Source of the DNA: Atherix ibis
Lineage: Eukaryota > Arthropoda > Insecta > Diptera > Athericidae
Assembly (NCBI GenBank): GCA_958298945.1
Contig: OY282610.1
Span: 30,330,167-30,394,166 of the forward strand
Length of the DNA: 64,000 nucleotides
Direction of reading: 5' to 3'
Shown: one piece after another, positions 1 to 11,909 of the stretch
How the letters are laid out: each line of letters opens with the position of its first letter
Position numbering within the stretch: the stretch's first letter is position 1
Notes under the pieces: generated by a model
Database searches by the model: none
The model's input: the letters and a program-made list of their open reading frames with translations, nothing else
What the model was told of the DNA's origin: nothing
Position numbers and translations under genes: made by a program

Positions 1-3000
1 TACTAGAACGTTTTCCATTAATATTGGTTAAAATATACTTAAAATTTTAAGCACGTTATTTTAAGTTTTTCACATTCTACGAAAGCTATAGTTTACGGTA
101 AATTTTCGTGATTGAACTTTTTTAGTTTCTTTTGTAATGTAAACTATCCTTACACTAAAACCACAACCACGTAATGGAAAAATTAGAAACCAAAAACTTA
201 AACTTTCTTGAACATGTTTTTCCCTTACAAATTTCAGTTCTTACTTTTAAAGTTTGTAGTAAAATTTTATTGTTCTATTATTTTTTTAATATTTTAATTT
301 TTGCTTACATACCCAAATACTTATTACTTCTTGATATAAATAGTATGTTTTATTTTCATAATAAATATTGTAAAATTTAATAAGAATATTAATCTACTTA
401 ATTCCAATGACAACTAAACAATCAAATTTGATTACTTAAAAATCAATTACATTTTTTTAAACAGAATTTTTGAAATGAATATAAGACAATCTCAAAAGGA
501 TACATTAAATTAGTTTTTATTTTAATTTCATTCTCTCTGCCATAATATTAAAAATGCTACCGAGGAAAGAAATTGATTATGTTCATTGTCATGTGCTGTG
601 CCATTTAAAATAAAAAACATTCAAATTTGGTAAAAAATTTTAAAAAATATTCTTTTGTAAATAAAAAAAAAATCATTTATTTAAAGAAAAATAATTAATG
701 TCAATTTTTCCAAATAATTTTTAAAAAAAAAAAAACATTTTCACCATTTCTGCGAGTATAAATTATAGCAGCGGTTGCCAAACTGTAGTTAACATTAAAT
801 TCACAGTAATTCCTGACTATTTAACTTATTTTTTATTGAAATTTTTTTTTCATAATTTAATTTACTTTTTTAAATTATAAAAAAAAAATATATTTGCACT
901 TATTTTTCTTATTGTCTAAAATAGTTATCATTGCGGATTTTTAATATTGTGTAATACCAAAAAAATGGGTTTTCTTAATTAAAAATAGTCTCTTCTCTTT
1001 ATTCGAAATTTAATTATTATTATTAGTAAATGCTATTACATCTATTCAATATAATTTAATATCTTTTAAAAACCAACAAATAATAAATATAAAATTTCAG
1101 TCAACTATGAATAAAATATTATATTTTCATTAAAAATATTACTTGGCAAAAATTCCAAAAATAATTCAATTAATTAGGTTAATAACCTTTCATTATTTAA
1201 AAATATTTTTTTTATTGAAAATTTACTATCCATGTTCTGATTAAAATAATAAATAAAATCGATAGTCTCATATGGGAAAAGTCACTTTTATTTTTGGATA
1301 AATATCGATTCTCTATCAAAATTTAGTAATATTAAACATTTTAAAGAACATAAAAAAAATTCTCATTTCATATCAAATTATTGTCTAGACAATACATGAG
1401 CTTTTATTGTTTATAACTTGAAGAATATTTAAAGCTAATTTTATTTGAAATTTTTATTTATAAAAGAAAAATATTGCATTTGATTATAATTTAGAATAAA
1501 AAATTGAAATTTTGATATAAGCGGTCAGTCAGTTTGGCATTTATTTAATTACCATTTGAAGATTTTTTTTAAACTTTAGAGAACTAATTTTTACAAAATA
1601 AAGAAAAGGAATTGCTTGTTTTTCTTTTCTTAAATACAATAGTTTACTATCATAAAAAAAAATATATCAATTGAGAGTATGCGGAATTATTCATTAAATA
1701 ATAATTGTAAATAAAAAATATTATCTAACTTTATGAGGTGTTGAAAGGAGTGTGCATACCGGGTAAGGCCAGATTTGTGTCAGAATTGTTCTACGATTTT
1801 GCACCACAATAATGAACCATTCTACTCAAATTCATGAGCATTTTAGCATTGCCCGAATGCAGACTATTTGAAGGGTAGCAAAAAATCTAGATCATTAACT
1901 AATACTTTCTGTTTAATGTAATAATTTTGTGTAATTATTTTTAATAAAACTTTAAACAGATAACATTTTAAATAGAACAAATATCATAGATACTCTATAA
2001 GATAAGGAATATTGTTAACAAAAATTCAATCAAATTAAAAATTAAGAAATATTCATATTACTTCATAGTTCAAATATATTTTTTATTGATACGAAAAAAA
2101 AATGTTTAAAATATTAATTTTCAAAATATTGAAATTTACCATTACTTGAAAATTTCACCTAATATTACAATGTATTATATATATTAATATTTTGGATAAA
2201 TAAATTTTATATATTAATTATACAACAAGCACATAATCATAATTATGCTTAATAGTTGGTAAATCTGAAAATTTCATCTAAAGAAGCCTGCAGCATAAAA
2301 TGACAATATAAAACTGAATATATTAGTGTAAACTTTTCCATATGAACTCTTTTAAACTGCATAGTTATAGTGGCTTAAGTAAAATTTATTTATGGAAATA
2401 TTCTAACTTGATTCTATTGTGCCTGACCATATTCAGTAATGTCCTCCTCTTATATTGTACGATATTAAAAGGTATGCAATTTATTCAGTATGCTTGAAAG
2501 CTGATATAAAGTTTTGTTAAAATTTTGTCACAGATGTTTGAATATTAATATAAATGAACTTTAGAATATTACACATTAAATTTTGAATTTGAAAGTTCTT
2601 ATAATATTTTGTTTGGCTTTTCTTTAAAAATATTTTTTTCTGTACATTTCTTTTGGTAATTTTGAAAAAAAAATTAATATCAGAAATAGTAGTCGAATTT
2701 TTAACTTAGATTAATTTAAAGTTTTAAAAATATACATTTCTCTAACTAGGCATAATTTTCATCTTCTTTGGACTTGTCTTACTATAAAGATTATTACCAA
2801 AATTTTTAATAAAAATCATTTAAAATATTTTTCGCAACTACGAATTGAATTTACTTAAATATCAATTTCAAATAATAACAAATCCAAATATTCCAAAAAT
2901 AAAGAAAAAACCCTATAAAAGGACTATTTTCATCTTGTAAAAAAAAAATTGTATTATATATATATATATATTTTTTTTTGAATAACAAAAAATAACAACA

Positions 3001-3749
3001 AATACTCTATATAATAAAAGACGTAGTTTTTTATATTAAATAAAAATCGATTTGTCATAAGAAAATGTAAAATAAATTTCTAAGAGAAAAAAAAGAATAA
3101 GAAAAGAAAGAATATTGTAGGAGAAAATTGAAAAATCCCCAATATTTGTTAGAAATCAATATTTGTAGATATTTGAAACTAGTTGATGAAAATAGATAAA
3201 TTTCTTTTGTAGTCAAATACTATAAAACGGAAAATTCCAATTTATTTGTAAAAATTTCTAACCAAACATTGAATGAAAATTAGGTGAAACAAATTATTTG
3301 AAAATATAGAAGAATAAAGTGAACAAAAAATAAAAATAATATTTATTAGATACAATACGAATTTTGAATGCAAATAACTATAACAACTCGAATGTGATAT
3401 TGGATAGTCTCAATAGGGAAATTTTATAGAAACAAAATCGTATAAGAATGTAGTAAGTATATAAGCGAGTATATACACATATATTTGAATATTATTATAG
3501 TATACTTGTAAGTATCATTCAACAATTCAACATCAATCAATCAATAGAAATAAAATCGAAAAATAAAATCTGTGCATTCGAATATAATACAGAAATACTT
3601 ACCATATATACCCACACCAAATGTACATAACCAAACAAGGAAAATAATAAGACATCAATTCTTGGCAAAATTACAGATTTGATAGCAAATGTTTTATTTA
3701 TACCGGAAGATAGATTTGTCTATTTTATTATTATCATTTTCAGAATAAG
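1..3749. other. AT-rich non-coding DNA, no gene seen
   Basis: Very AT-rich sequence with many A and T homopolymers and a short (TA)n run near 2955-2972. The only open frames are short, begin at chance starts and are built from Ile/Lys/Asn/Phe/Tyr codons, as expected by chance in such DNA. A slightly GC-richer patch at about 1735-1880 may be an old repeat, but no motif in it is recognisable. Confidence 0.7.
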
Positions 3750-5035
3750 TACGAGGGTCGTTCAATAAGTCCTTAGAAAAAGATAAAAAAAACCGGTTTT
3801 TTAAAAAAAAAATTTTATTTTTCAACATAATGTCCTTTTAGCTCTATACACTTTTCCAACCGTTTTTCCAAAATTTTTATCCCCTCCAAAAAATAGGATT
3901 TCTGAAGTTCTGCAAAATACTCATCCGTTTGAGCAATGACGTCCTCGTTGGAAGTGAACCGTCGTCCGCCAAGCCATTTCTTCAGATTGGGGCAAAGAAA
4001 ATAGTTACTCGGGGCCAAATCTGGTGAATAAGCGGGATGCTGCAACAATTCCATTCTACATTCCACAATTTTGACCATGGAAACAGCGCAGGTGTGCACA
4101 CGCGCATTGTCCTGATGCAAGAGGATTTTTTTCTTCTTCAGATGGGGGCGTTTCTTTTTTATTTCCTCGCTCAACCGTTGCAATAACGACGCGTAATACG
4201 CTCCTGTTATTGTTTTTCCTTTTTCCAAGTAGTCGATAAAAATGATGTCCTGCGAATCCCAAAAGACCGTGGCCATCACCTTGCCGGCCGATGGCACAGT
4301 TTTTGCCTTCTTCAGAGCCCGTTCACCCTTGAAAATCCACTGTGATGACTGTCTCTTCGTTTCTGGAGTGTAGTAGTTATCCAGGTTTCGTCCACAGTGA
4401 CATATTGACGAAGGAATTCGGCAGGATTGCGATGAAAGAGTGCCAACATAGCCTCAGAGTCCACTACACGGTTGCGCTTATTCTCCTCTGAGAGCAAACG
4501 CGGCACCCACCTTGCCGAAATTTTTTTCACAGACAATTTTTCATGCAAAATTGAAGCGACTGTACCTTGTGATATGCCCGTGGCCTCAACTAATTCGCGC
4601 ACTTTAATTCGCCGATCGTTCAAAATCAGATCGTGGATTTTGTCGATGATTTCAGGAGTAGACACCTCAACTGGGCGTTCTGAACGATGTTCATCTTTTG
4701 TGGATGAACGGCCACGTTTAAATTCATTCACTCAATTGTAAACCGTCGCAAACACAGGTGCAGATGTGCCATAACCAGCATCCAACGGTTTTGATTTCTT
4801 TCGGGCTTAAGCCTTTCAAATGGAGATGTTTGATGACAGCCCTAAACTCGCTTGTTTCCATTGTTATGCACAAATAAATGTCGTTAACTTTAATCGACGA
4901 TAGAAATTAACCTACGCTATGGATCGAGCTGAAATTTTGACAGCTTTCCTGTCGATAATGCTACTTACAAAAAAAAACCGACACTACGACCGCAATTTCT
5001 CGGATTTCCTAAGGACTTATTGAACGACCCTCGTA
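3750..5035 (-). mobile_element. Mariner M1 (DD34D), full-length but dead
   Basis: A complete mariner of about 1.29 kb bounded by TA. Its terminal inverted repeats begin ACGAGGGTCGTTCAATAAGT at both ends and match at about 29 of 30 positions. The element reads on the minus strand. It has the same ends and the same transposase family as M2 at 29.9 kb, so the two are separate insertions of one family. The near-perfect ends but broken gene suggest a fairly young but inactive copy. It could still be mobilised in trans if an active relative exists; that is inference. Confidence 0.93.
3815..4861 (-). pseudogene. Mariner transposase M1, broken by frameshifts and a stop
   Basis: A cut-and-paste DNA transposase of the IS630/Tc1/mariner superfamily. 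The original ATG is kept (position 4861, reading down), followed by the N-terminal helix-turn-helix region, the WVPRLL linker, the first catalytic block VDETW, then HQDNARVH and SPDLAPS. Compared with M2, a 2-nt deletion near 4770 shifts the frame. A Trp codon near 4734 has become TGA. A 1-nt deletion near 4381, just after VDETWI, shifts the frame again. The third catalytic aspartate reads Asn (SPDLAPSNYF). The gene is therefore dead several times over. The C-terminus ends GHYVEK with a stop, matching M2. Family assignment is certain; the subfamily looks irritans-like but I do not fix it. Confidence 0.93.
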
Positions 5036-5639
5036 GGTGCCGGAAATAATATAAATGCAGCCAAAATAAAATCGACTTGGCAAAAAAAAAAATACTGTAA
5101 CTACAATTTTTAGTAACAAGAACAATTATGTAAAATTATTGATAAATAATTATGCTAAGAGGATGCATATCTTTCTTTTTATATAAGAACTACTTTATCA
5201 GATTCTGATAGATATTTTTCAATTGTATGTTAAAAATTTTGACAAATTAAACTGATTGATTCTTTGAACTTTTTTTTCCAGCCCATTTAATTATTTATCA
5301 AAACGGAACAACTCATTTAAAATCTTGAATAATTTTCCTCCTAAGTTATAAACAATAAACATTGACTTCTATAATAAAATATATCCCGTTAAATATATGT
5401 GACAAATTCTAGATGAGTCATACGAGGTGTGGGAGGAATTCAATGATTTCTTTAAGTGGCAACACTGCATACTTTTCTACCTCACCGATTATACATAAGT
5501 CCTTACTAGACGTGCAATACAAGCTTCAAACTCATCAATTAACTACGCAACTATATACAACGTGATAAGTAAAGTAGATTGGGGGGGGAGGGTGTGTGTT
5601 AGGAAAAACGGAGCGACGATTTGTCAACAAATTTTGTAT
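5036..5639. other. Non-coding flank of M1
   Basis: AT-rich sequence. A short stretch near 5425 reads tacgaggtgtgggagg, which resembles the terminal motif of some mariners, but I cannot find a partner end or any transposase beside it. A poly-G run lies at about 5581-5588. Confidence 0.5.
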
Positions 5640-6140
5640 TTAACTTCAAGCTTGACATGAACAAATTTCCAACGAACCTATAATAAGCATTCCTTATAAA
5701 AATCACAAGTTTTACGGTGGTACAAGGCAATTTTAGAGGCTGATAAAAATATTGAACAAGTGTGAACTCTTGTAATTTCAAAATCAACGATTTTATATGG
5801 AAGCTGATAAGTAGTCTTTGAAAGCGGCTTAGAAAAAGAATTTTCCTTATCAGTTCAGACATTCCGGACACTTACAATGACTCCTGTTACTTAGTCATCT
5901 CCATCAAGGATATTTTGCTAGAAAATGATTCTTATCATCCGAGTCACTCTTTTTATTAAGAGCACAAGCTTTTGGGTGGCTTAAAGCATTCTTGGGGGAA
6001 TGAAAGAAGGTCTTAAATGTTGAAAACTTATAAAAATGTGGAACGTGTAAAGGCTCTGTGAGGTCAAACCGTTGATTAACTTTGAAGCTGATGCTATAAA
6101 AAAATAAAGATCACTTTTTCTAAACAGTTCTAGAAAAGGG
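5640..6140. repeat. Two diverged tandem copies of an unknown sequence
   Basis: Two blocks of about 220 bp can be loosely aligned. Both contain a CACAAG(T/C)TTT...GGTGG segment, a GTG-AA...CT-TGT segment and then GATT followed by GAAGCTGAT, in the same order and at similar spacing. They are strongly diverged. A minus-strand open frame of 90 codons over the first block shows no domain I recognise. This may be a duplicated transposon scrap. Confidence 0.35.
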
Positions 6141-7649
6141 ATCTTTATGTCATTTACATCAGATTGAATATTTAGATAATAGGGTACTTTACCATGACTA
6201 AATCCTTATCAATAAATTTTTCTCAGAAATTACGAAATTTTTCCTTCCCGAATATTATTTGTTTGAATTTTATTTATTTATAAAATATTTCAAAAAAAAA
6301 AAAACCCCTCTGAAACTCTTAAAAACTGGTAAATAAAACAAATTTTTAGATGGGCCATCTCTCAGAATCTGTCAATTGGTAATTGTTTGACAACCATAAT
6401 ACCGAATTTATATTTAATTATTTCAGCAAAATTTTTCAAATATACGTTAAAAAAATTCTTTCGGAAAATTTGGTATTTATTTTGCAAGTAATTACATATT
6501 AGCAATTTCAGAACTAAAAAATAAACTTCCAAAAAAAAAAAATTACTTTAATGAATTTGTATAGCAATCATAAAAGGTATGGTCGAATATGAGGAAAAAG
6601 TTTTAAATATATTACAATATAAAAGTTAGCTTTAATTAATTACCATTAAAGTTGTTCTCCATTAGAACCAAACAAGATCCAGTATATCTAAAGTAATTAA
6701 TACGGAAAGCATCTTAATATATACTTTGGTATACAATTGGTAAAATAGTTGAAGTATCGTCTAATCTAATTAATAAGTGCGTAATCAGCAAAAGAGGTGT
6801 ACAAAATCATGTTCTGGAACTGACACCTTCAGTTAATTTGTTATCCTGTGTTACGGTTCCGACATTACATCTTGATATTTGCGGACATTTCCTAAATCAG
6901 TTTTCCAACTGAGATATTGTATATACATTAGTTGGGCTTGGTTACAAACTATTTGCACAAAACAACTCATCCATCAACATAGTAACTTTGGACACATTCT
7001 TAAGACTTAACACTATAATCCATTCTCTCATATATAAAATCAAAATTCAAAATATCAAAAGCTAAAAGGTAAAAACACGTTATGTCTTCATTATCGAATA
7101 GAAAAATAATCAATAATTGAAAATTGAAGACATTAAGATGAGAATAATTTCCGACAAATGAGACCCAAATGCTTCTTGATATATACATATAGTATAAGTA
7201 CATATTTGTGTAAAGGATAAAATGACATCGATTTTGTTTATTATTGTATAAGTTAGAATATATAATGAACAAAATTCCCTTAGGTACGAGTAATTTGACC
7301 TTAAATTCCCATTCTTATAAACAAGGGTACACACTAACAGTATCAATTTTAACTACAATAAAAACCCTACATTTATATGAAAATAAACTAATAATTAAAT
7401 AAAGACTCAATTAAGACTTTATCTTAATATGGATATAGATGCATATGTAAAACGAGACCGAAATTAAATTTCTTATGGAAAATTTAAGGGAAGACTTTAA
7501 AGTTACACAAAAATTTTTTTTCGTAAAAATTGTTAAAATACGAGATGTGCCAGAAATTAAATTGATTTTTTTCTTATTGCAACAATAATTATTATTATTT
7601 TTTTTTTTCAAATAAATATTATCTCTTGCAAAGTAGTTTCTTTGGGTAG
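6141..7649. other. AT-rich non-coding DNA
   Basis: No recognisable gene or repeat. The minus-strand open frames near 7.0-7.6 kb are short, low-complexity in composition and overlap each other in different frames, so I treat them as chance. Confidence 0.6.
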
Positions 7650-7904
7650 CTAAAAATCATCGGCGGAAGGGTTGTTTCCACTTTTGATAGCAGCGCTGGA
7701 AGCCTTTAACTGACAGTACCAAGTAAACTTAAGTTTCAAGTGTTTCCGTTTAATTTTGGGAAACAAAAAAGTCACACGTCTTTTAATTGGACGGAAATGG
7801 GGTTTGGAAAAATATAGGAATCCCTTATTTAGACAAAAACTTATAGATGGAAATGACTTTGTGACAGGGGGTATTATCATTAAAAAGCATTCAAATGTAT
7901 CCAA
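7650..7904 (-). pseudogene. Possible mariner transposase C-terminal scrap
   Basis: The minus-strand frame contains VTFLFPKIKRK followed about 20 residues later by LKASSAAIKS and SADDF. Mariners of the group seen at 22.5 kb have, after the last catalytic aspartate, a FLFPK-(L/I)-KR block and then an Ala/Ser-rich helix ending in a short acidic-Phe motif. Order and spacing fit, but the upstream HDN and SPD motifs are missing and the middle is poorly conserved. No inverted ends were found. A truncated fragment is the best reading; a chance open frame is the alternative. Confidence 0.42.
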
Positions 7905-8637
7905 TGGCCAATCTATCGTGAAGAAATCTCTTTTTTAGCATTTCAATAAAGATTTTCTATGAACCTTCAAAGGACTTCAATAATCATTAAAAAGTTTGAC
8001 TTCTTTCTTCGTTACCTGAATGGGATGATAATTCGGTTTTGGACTTGAAGTCCCATAGGAGTGGCCTAAATAATAAGAAAACGAGGAGTCGCACTCGAAC
8101 ATAACAAATACACATATCATGCCGGTTAAGTGAATTTTATTTTACTTGGGAAACCACCGACCTATTAAATTCAGAGAAAAAAATCAGTCGCGGTTTACCT
8201 GGAAAATAATGCGGAAAAGAAAAAAACGTTACGCAATACAAAAAAAAAACAAGCCAACCCAACAAAGAAGGAAGATGTGGTATTATGAAGAGGAGGCAAT
8301 CGATAGCTATTGAGGTGATCAAGTGGTGTTGATCACCAATAGCCATTCCTCGTTCCGGCATTGGCATTTACTTAACTATCGGTGAACCATGATGGTGGTA
8401 CTAATTATATCATTTTATATGTGTACATACTTTTTTCCATCTAAAATTTTCCAAATTGAAATTAATTTATCTCTAAGCATTTCATTTGTTTTTTTTTCTT
8501 AAAAAGTTTCCTTTTTTTTATAACAATTATGTTGAGTATTAAAATCACATCACCCACATTTTAATAATTATTCGATCGGTTGTGTTGTCTTTTAGATACA
8601 TTCATCATCAGTCATTCAACGTTGGAACATGTACACG
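7905..8637. other. Non-coding DNA between TE fragments
   Basis: Slightly GC-richer than the background. The minus-strand open frame at 8137-8367 has no recognisable motif. No terminal repeats seen. Confidence 0.45.
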
Positions 8638-8826
8638 ATATTGTTGTTATTGTTGTTTGTAAGGTCCCTTACGAGGGGCCATATCATAGCGCCACGACCG
8701 TGAGGCCATTCGGCGACTTAATAGTACGTGTGGGAAGTTATCTGAGAGAGACTGGTCTGTGGTTAGTACGATAGTATAGAATATTGAGAATTTTGTTATA
8801 TTTTGTGGAGCAGATTAGTATGTTGT

Positions 8827-8872
8827 AGATGTTTAAATAGGGCACTAGGGAGATGTTTAAATAGGGCACTAG
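8827..8872. repeat. 24-bp tandem duplication inside LINE copy A
   Basis: A 22-bp block beginning agatgtttaaatagg occurs twice with a 24-bp period, with no mismatch. It lies downstream of the RNase H region of copy A. Identity between the two units implies a recent local duplication. Confidence 0.9.
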
Positions 8873-9154
8873 CTCCATAATGGAAGGAATCCTGTTCGAG
8901 AAGTAATTCTTGGTTATGTGGAATTCTTGTCGAATATGGATGATAGTGAAATGGGTGCAACAGGATTGGCATAAGGGGCGGTTGGTATTGCCTAAAGGAG
9001 GCAGTACGTCCAATCCGGATTCTGAGGAGCTTCCCCGCCCAAAATTTTCGGTATGGATGTTGAATAGACTGATTGATTGATCGTTATCCAATAAGTCAAC
9101 GAAAATATGTTGCTAATGATCCAGTCATCGTGTCTGTGGATGGCTTATGGTATT

Positions 9155-9515
9155 AATTGCTATTCTGTTAGTAGGCGAGGCAGATTGGAGATAACTGTGA
9201 TCACTGGTCGACGGTGTGTTTCTCCAGCCAACTTTTCAGCACTTTTATTGCCCACAATTCCCACATTCCGCGGCACCCATTGTAACTCGACACTCCTATT
9301 GCTAAGTAGGCTATGACGAATTGCGCTAACTACTAGGTCACTCGATGGGCCACAATTTCAACTGCCGTTTTGAAGGTCCACAGCTCCCCGTAATATGGAG
9401 GTGCCATATAAGGGAAAATTCCAAAATATAGTGCCTAGGTACTGCGGCCGAAAAGTTCGACGACCGAAAAGATGGTGTCAGATGCGGCATCCGTAAACAA
9501 CGGTGGATGATCTTT
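9155..9515 (-). pseudogene. RNase H domain remnant of LINE copy A
   Basis: The RNase H domain of I-group non-LTR elements removes the RNA strand after target-primed reverse transcription. Reading the minus strand, LFTDAASDT carries the first catalytic aspartate. After a frameshifted stretch, SSDLVVSAIRHS is followed by VELQWVPRNVGIVGNKSAEK, which matches the family motif WVPGHxGIxGNExAD with the expected Glu and Asp replaced by Lys and Glu. LPRLLTE ends the block. The same residues, differently decayed, are present in copy C. The broken frame and altered acidic residues show it is not functional. Confidence 0.8.
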
Positions 9516-9870
9516 TAATCCGTCCAACTGTTTTCCAAGGAAAAGCTTCCAATATGTGGACGGATCAGTACTAAAAACAACCACGGTTTTCAATCTGGGT
9601 GTGGAAAGGAAGTTTTGAAAACAAGTGGGAGGATGAATGAATTGTTTTCAAGGTGGGATATTAATAAGGATAGCTATGATGAATTCCTGTGGGAGATGAT
9701 AATGTTTTTGATGAAAGTGTAGAGGGGGTGATTTGGGTGGCAAAGATTTTTGTAAATTAAATTTAGGCAACCTTTTTGAAAATAGAAAGAGATAGGGTTA
9801 TGGACCAGTTTCTATCAGTATGGACTCCACCGGAGATATCCGATGTGCTCCACTGGCAACGGTTTACCGC

Positions 9871-11049
9871 TGCCTCGACTACCCTTTTCCCTGCTATTGG
9901 TATACTGACAGTGAGATTTCCTCATCTCGCTTTTGGACGGAACCTTATATAGTGAGGAAATAGAGTAAGGTTTCGTTCAAAAGGGCGTTCGTTACTCTAA
10001 TTGTCTCAGTTTGTCTTATCTTACTTTTGCTGTTGACTATGTATACAATATTTTTATATCTTAATGCAAATGTATATATTTTCTGGGAGATTGTATTGAT
10101 CTAAAACTAGTTTTATCACGTTTATCACTTTTAAACGCGTATTACTCCAGACCGCACATTTCATGAACTTGTCATCCTCTCGCCCACTCACTCCATGTAC
10201 TTATCATTAGGTTTCTCTTTAACAGCACATATTAATTTGCAATTACACACTTGTGCATCTCTACAAACTTTCATACATCTTTCTTCTAGAAAGCTTCTGC
10301 TTCGACCTCTTTCAATTCTCTTAAAAAAAAAAATTTCTTATATATATTATTTTTTTACTCTTAGTTTTATATAATGTTATTATATTCCAAGTAGTTTTTT
10401 TCTCTCTCAGTTTTTTTTAATTTATTCTCTTTTTTTAAATATTCTTTTCTCTTTTCTTTAATAAGAATAACTCATAAGTGCACTGGCAAACCAAACGTAT
10501 TACATGTGTTAAAGAGAAATCAATTGTTAATTTTCCCATTTATTTTAACTATGTATTTTTTACCTTAGATTTTCTACTATTCCTTTTCTAGATGGTTATG
10601 AAAATATTTTTAAAATTACCATAAAATACAATAATGCCTGTACACTTCCTTTTGCACATAATTTCATTTTGAATCACCTTTAAGAACAATTTAAATGTTA
10701 GAATACACGTACACTATCTAAAGGATTGTTTTTATTATTTATAGTATCAATACTATACAATATTGTGCGGAAATAAATGTTGATTTAATTTAAAACTGCA
10801 TATTTGTTTTTCTTCTTTTAAAAAAAAAATGAAATCTAATATATGTTTCTTTTTTTTAAAGAAATTTTAAAAACGAAATAAATTTCTTTTTTTGTTTGTT
10901 TTTATATTAATTATTTCGAAAATATTATGCATTTATTGTATTACCGGGTACATATGGTAGAGTAAGTAATGTTAATAAAGAATCAACATCAAATTATAAA
11001 ACGAGATGATATCCACAAACAAACAACCATCCCCGTTGGAGGTCCGTAT
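9871..11049. other. Non-coding DNA with a small inverted repeat
   Basis: Just upstream of LINE copy A there is an imperfect inverted repeat: CGCTTTTGGACGGAACCTTA at 9928-9947 and its near-complement at 9966-9987. A second pair (ATTTCCTCA / TGAGGAAAT) is interleaved rather than nested with it. The rest is AT-rich with nothing recognisable. Confidence 0.5.
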
Positions 11050-11268
11050 TCAAAAGTTCCCATACGGTTTTTTGCTCTTTTCTTCTGCATTGTCATGTGG
11101 TAGTATATTTCCTCTATCCAGCGTGCCGTTAGCCTCATTAATAAATGCAGTTTCGCCGCGAGACGCTAGATAGAGTGCACGCATCTGGGCATCCGACAAG
11201 AAGTTAATTTTCGAGCAGTATGAAGTCTGTTGGAAATGAACTACTCGAACACCTGACCAGGGCCGCCC
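11050..11268 (-). other. Unrecognised GC-rich open frame, 72 codons
   Basis: A minus-strand frame is open from an upstream TAA to a TGA, in a patch clearly richer in G+C than the flanks. The only Met is internal (11184), giving a 44-residue product MRALYLASRGETAFINEANG... ending KKPYGNF. Composition is ordinary for a soluble protein (Ala, Glu, Arg, Asn) rather than the Lys/Ile/Asn/Phe of chance frames here. On the minus strand, ttcatttccaacag at about 11230 would make a fair splice acceptor, so it might be a terminal exon. It may equally be a piece of a transposon I do not recognise. A mariner HTH scrap lies directly upstream on the same strand. I assign no function. Confidence 0.35.
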
Positions 11269-11372
11269 TTAATACTTCAAAAGAGCCCACGCTTTTTCCA
11301 TCAGTTTTTTGTTGTTAAAGGACTCCCTAAGTGAGATTCACCTCTCACTGCTTCGGGCGTTTTAATATTGAA

Positions 11373-11612
11373 CTATTCAAGTGTCTGCAGTAGCCAATCT
11401 GATACAAATAACGCTATTTTTGAGCTTTTCAAGGATATCAATCTATAGTTTAACCTTACAAAAATTAACACTGGTTCCACAGTTTCATTTGTTTTTGAGA
11501 TTGGAAGCTTTTCTGAGCATGGTTCATCTTCCACTGCTTCTTGGTTTTCCAAAAATAATTTTGCTACCAAATTAATTCCGCTCCTAACAAGAAATGTTCC
11601 CCATATGATCAT
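11373..11612 (-). pseudogene. Mariner transposase N-terminal (HTH) fragment
   Basis: The frame contains AVEDEPCSEKLPISKTNETVE followed by V-x6-R-LNYRLISLK. This matches the linker and second helix-turn-helix of mariner transposases, where an E(D/E)xxRSGRPSTS-K-x-ENVE block precedes a DRRLT block. The catalytic domain is absent: the frame ends at a stop soon after the second HTH. It belongs to the same broad group as the mariner at 22.5 kb, whose own N-terminus is missing. Decay is heavy; no terminal repeats were found. Confidence 0.65.
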
Positions 11613-11873
11613 TGTAGCTTTTCATACTGTAAGTCACACTCAAGAATTACCAAACTTAAGACAATATTTATTAGCCGCATTATTGCCAGATTACTCCCAG
11701 TGATGTCAATCTCATTTTCTTTTGGCCACATATTATGAGAAGTTATGTTTTGATACGATATAGTTATTTAAAAAAAAAATAAAATCAAAACAATTTTAAT
11801 AGAAAAATTACAAAAAAAAATTTTTACTTTTACACAATTTTATTAAATGCAATTTTTTTATATTTTATTCCAG

Positions 11874-11909
11874 ATCCTAGCGGTTTACATACGCTAGTTC
11901 GAAGTCCAG
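11874..11909 (+). CDS. Candidate 36-nt micro-exon of an unknown host gene
   Basis: A T-rich tract ending ttttatattttattccag is followed by 36 bases of balanced composition and then a consensus 5' splice site, CAG|GTGAGT. The 36 nt are a multiple of three. Two of the three frames contain a stop. The third, with two bases completing the first codon, reads xPSGLHTLVRSPx with no stop. Both splice signals being strong, the symmetric length and the local rise in G+C within very AT-rich DNA together favour a real cassette exon inside a large intron. I do not recognise the peptide. A chance match cannot be excluded without transcripts or conservation. Confidence 0.42.

Larger units (their letters stand above)
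8638..9870 (-). mobile_element. Non-LTR retrotransposon copy A (I-group, RNase H), 5'-truncated
   Basis: On the minus strand this reads RNase H, then a downstream region, then a 3' end of the form gggacctta followed by a CAA-rich tail at about 8638-8660. The same 3' end occurs in copies at 15.5, 41.3 and 45.5 kb, and in a more diverged form at 38.9 kb. The RNase H part aligns with copy C at 38 kb, including the shared stretch ending CTGCCTCGCCTACTAAC. Upstream homology to copy C reaches about 9.86 kb; the reverse transcriptase lies beyond the truncation. GC content is well above that of the flanks. Frameshifts and stops make it inactive. Confidence 0.8.

Noticed and set aside
4472..4741. Plus-strand 89-codon frame, also mirrored at 30193-30462 on the minus strand
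   Set aside because: Antisense of the mariner HTH region; it is open in both copies because both preserve the same transposase sequence.
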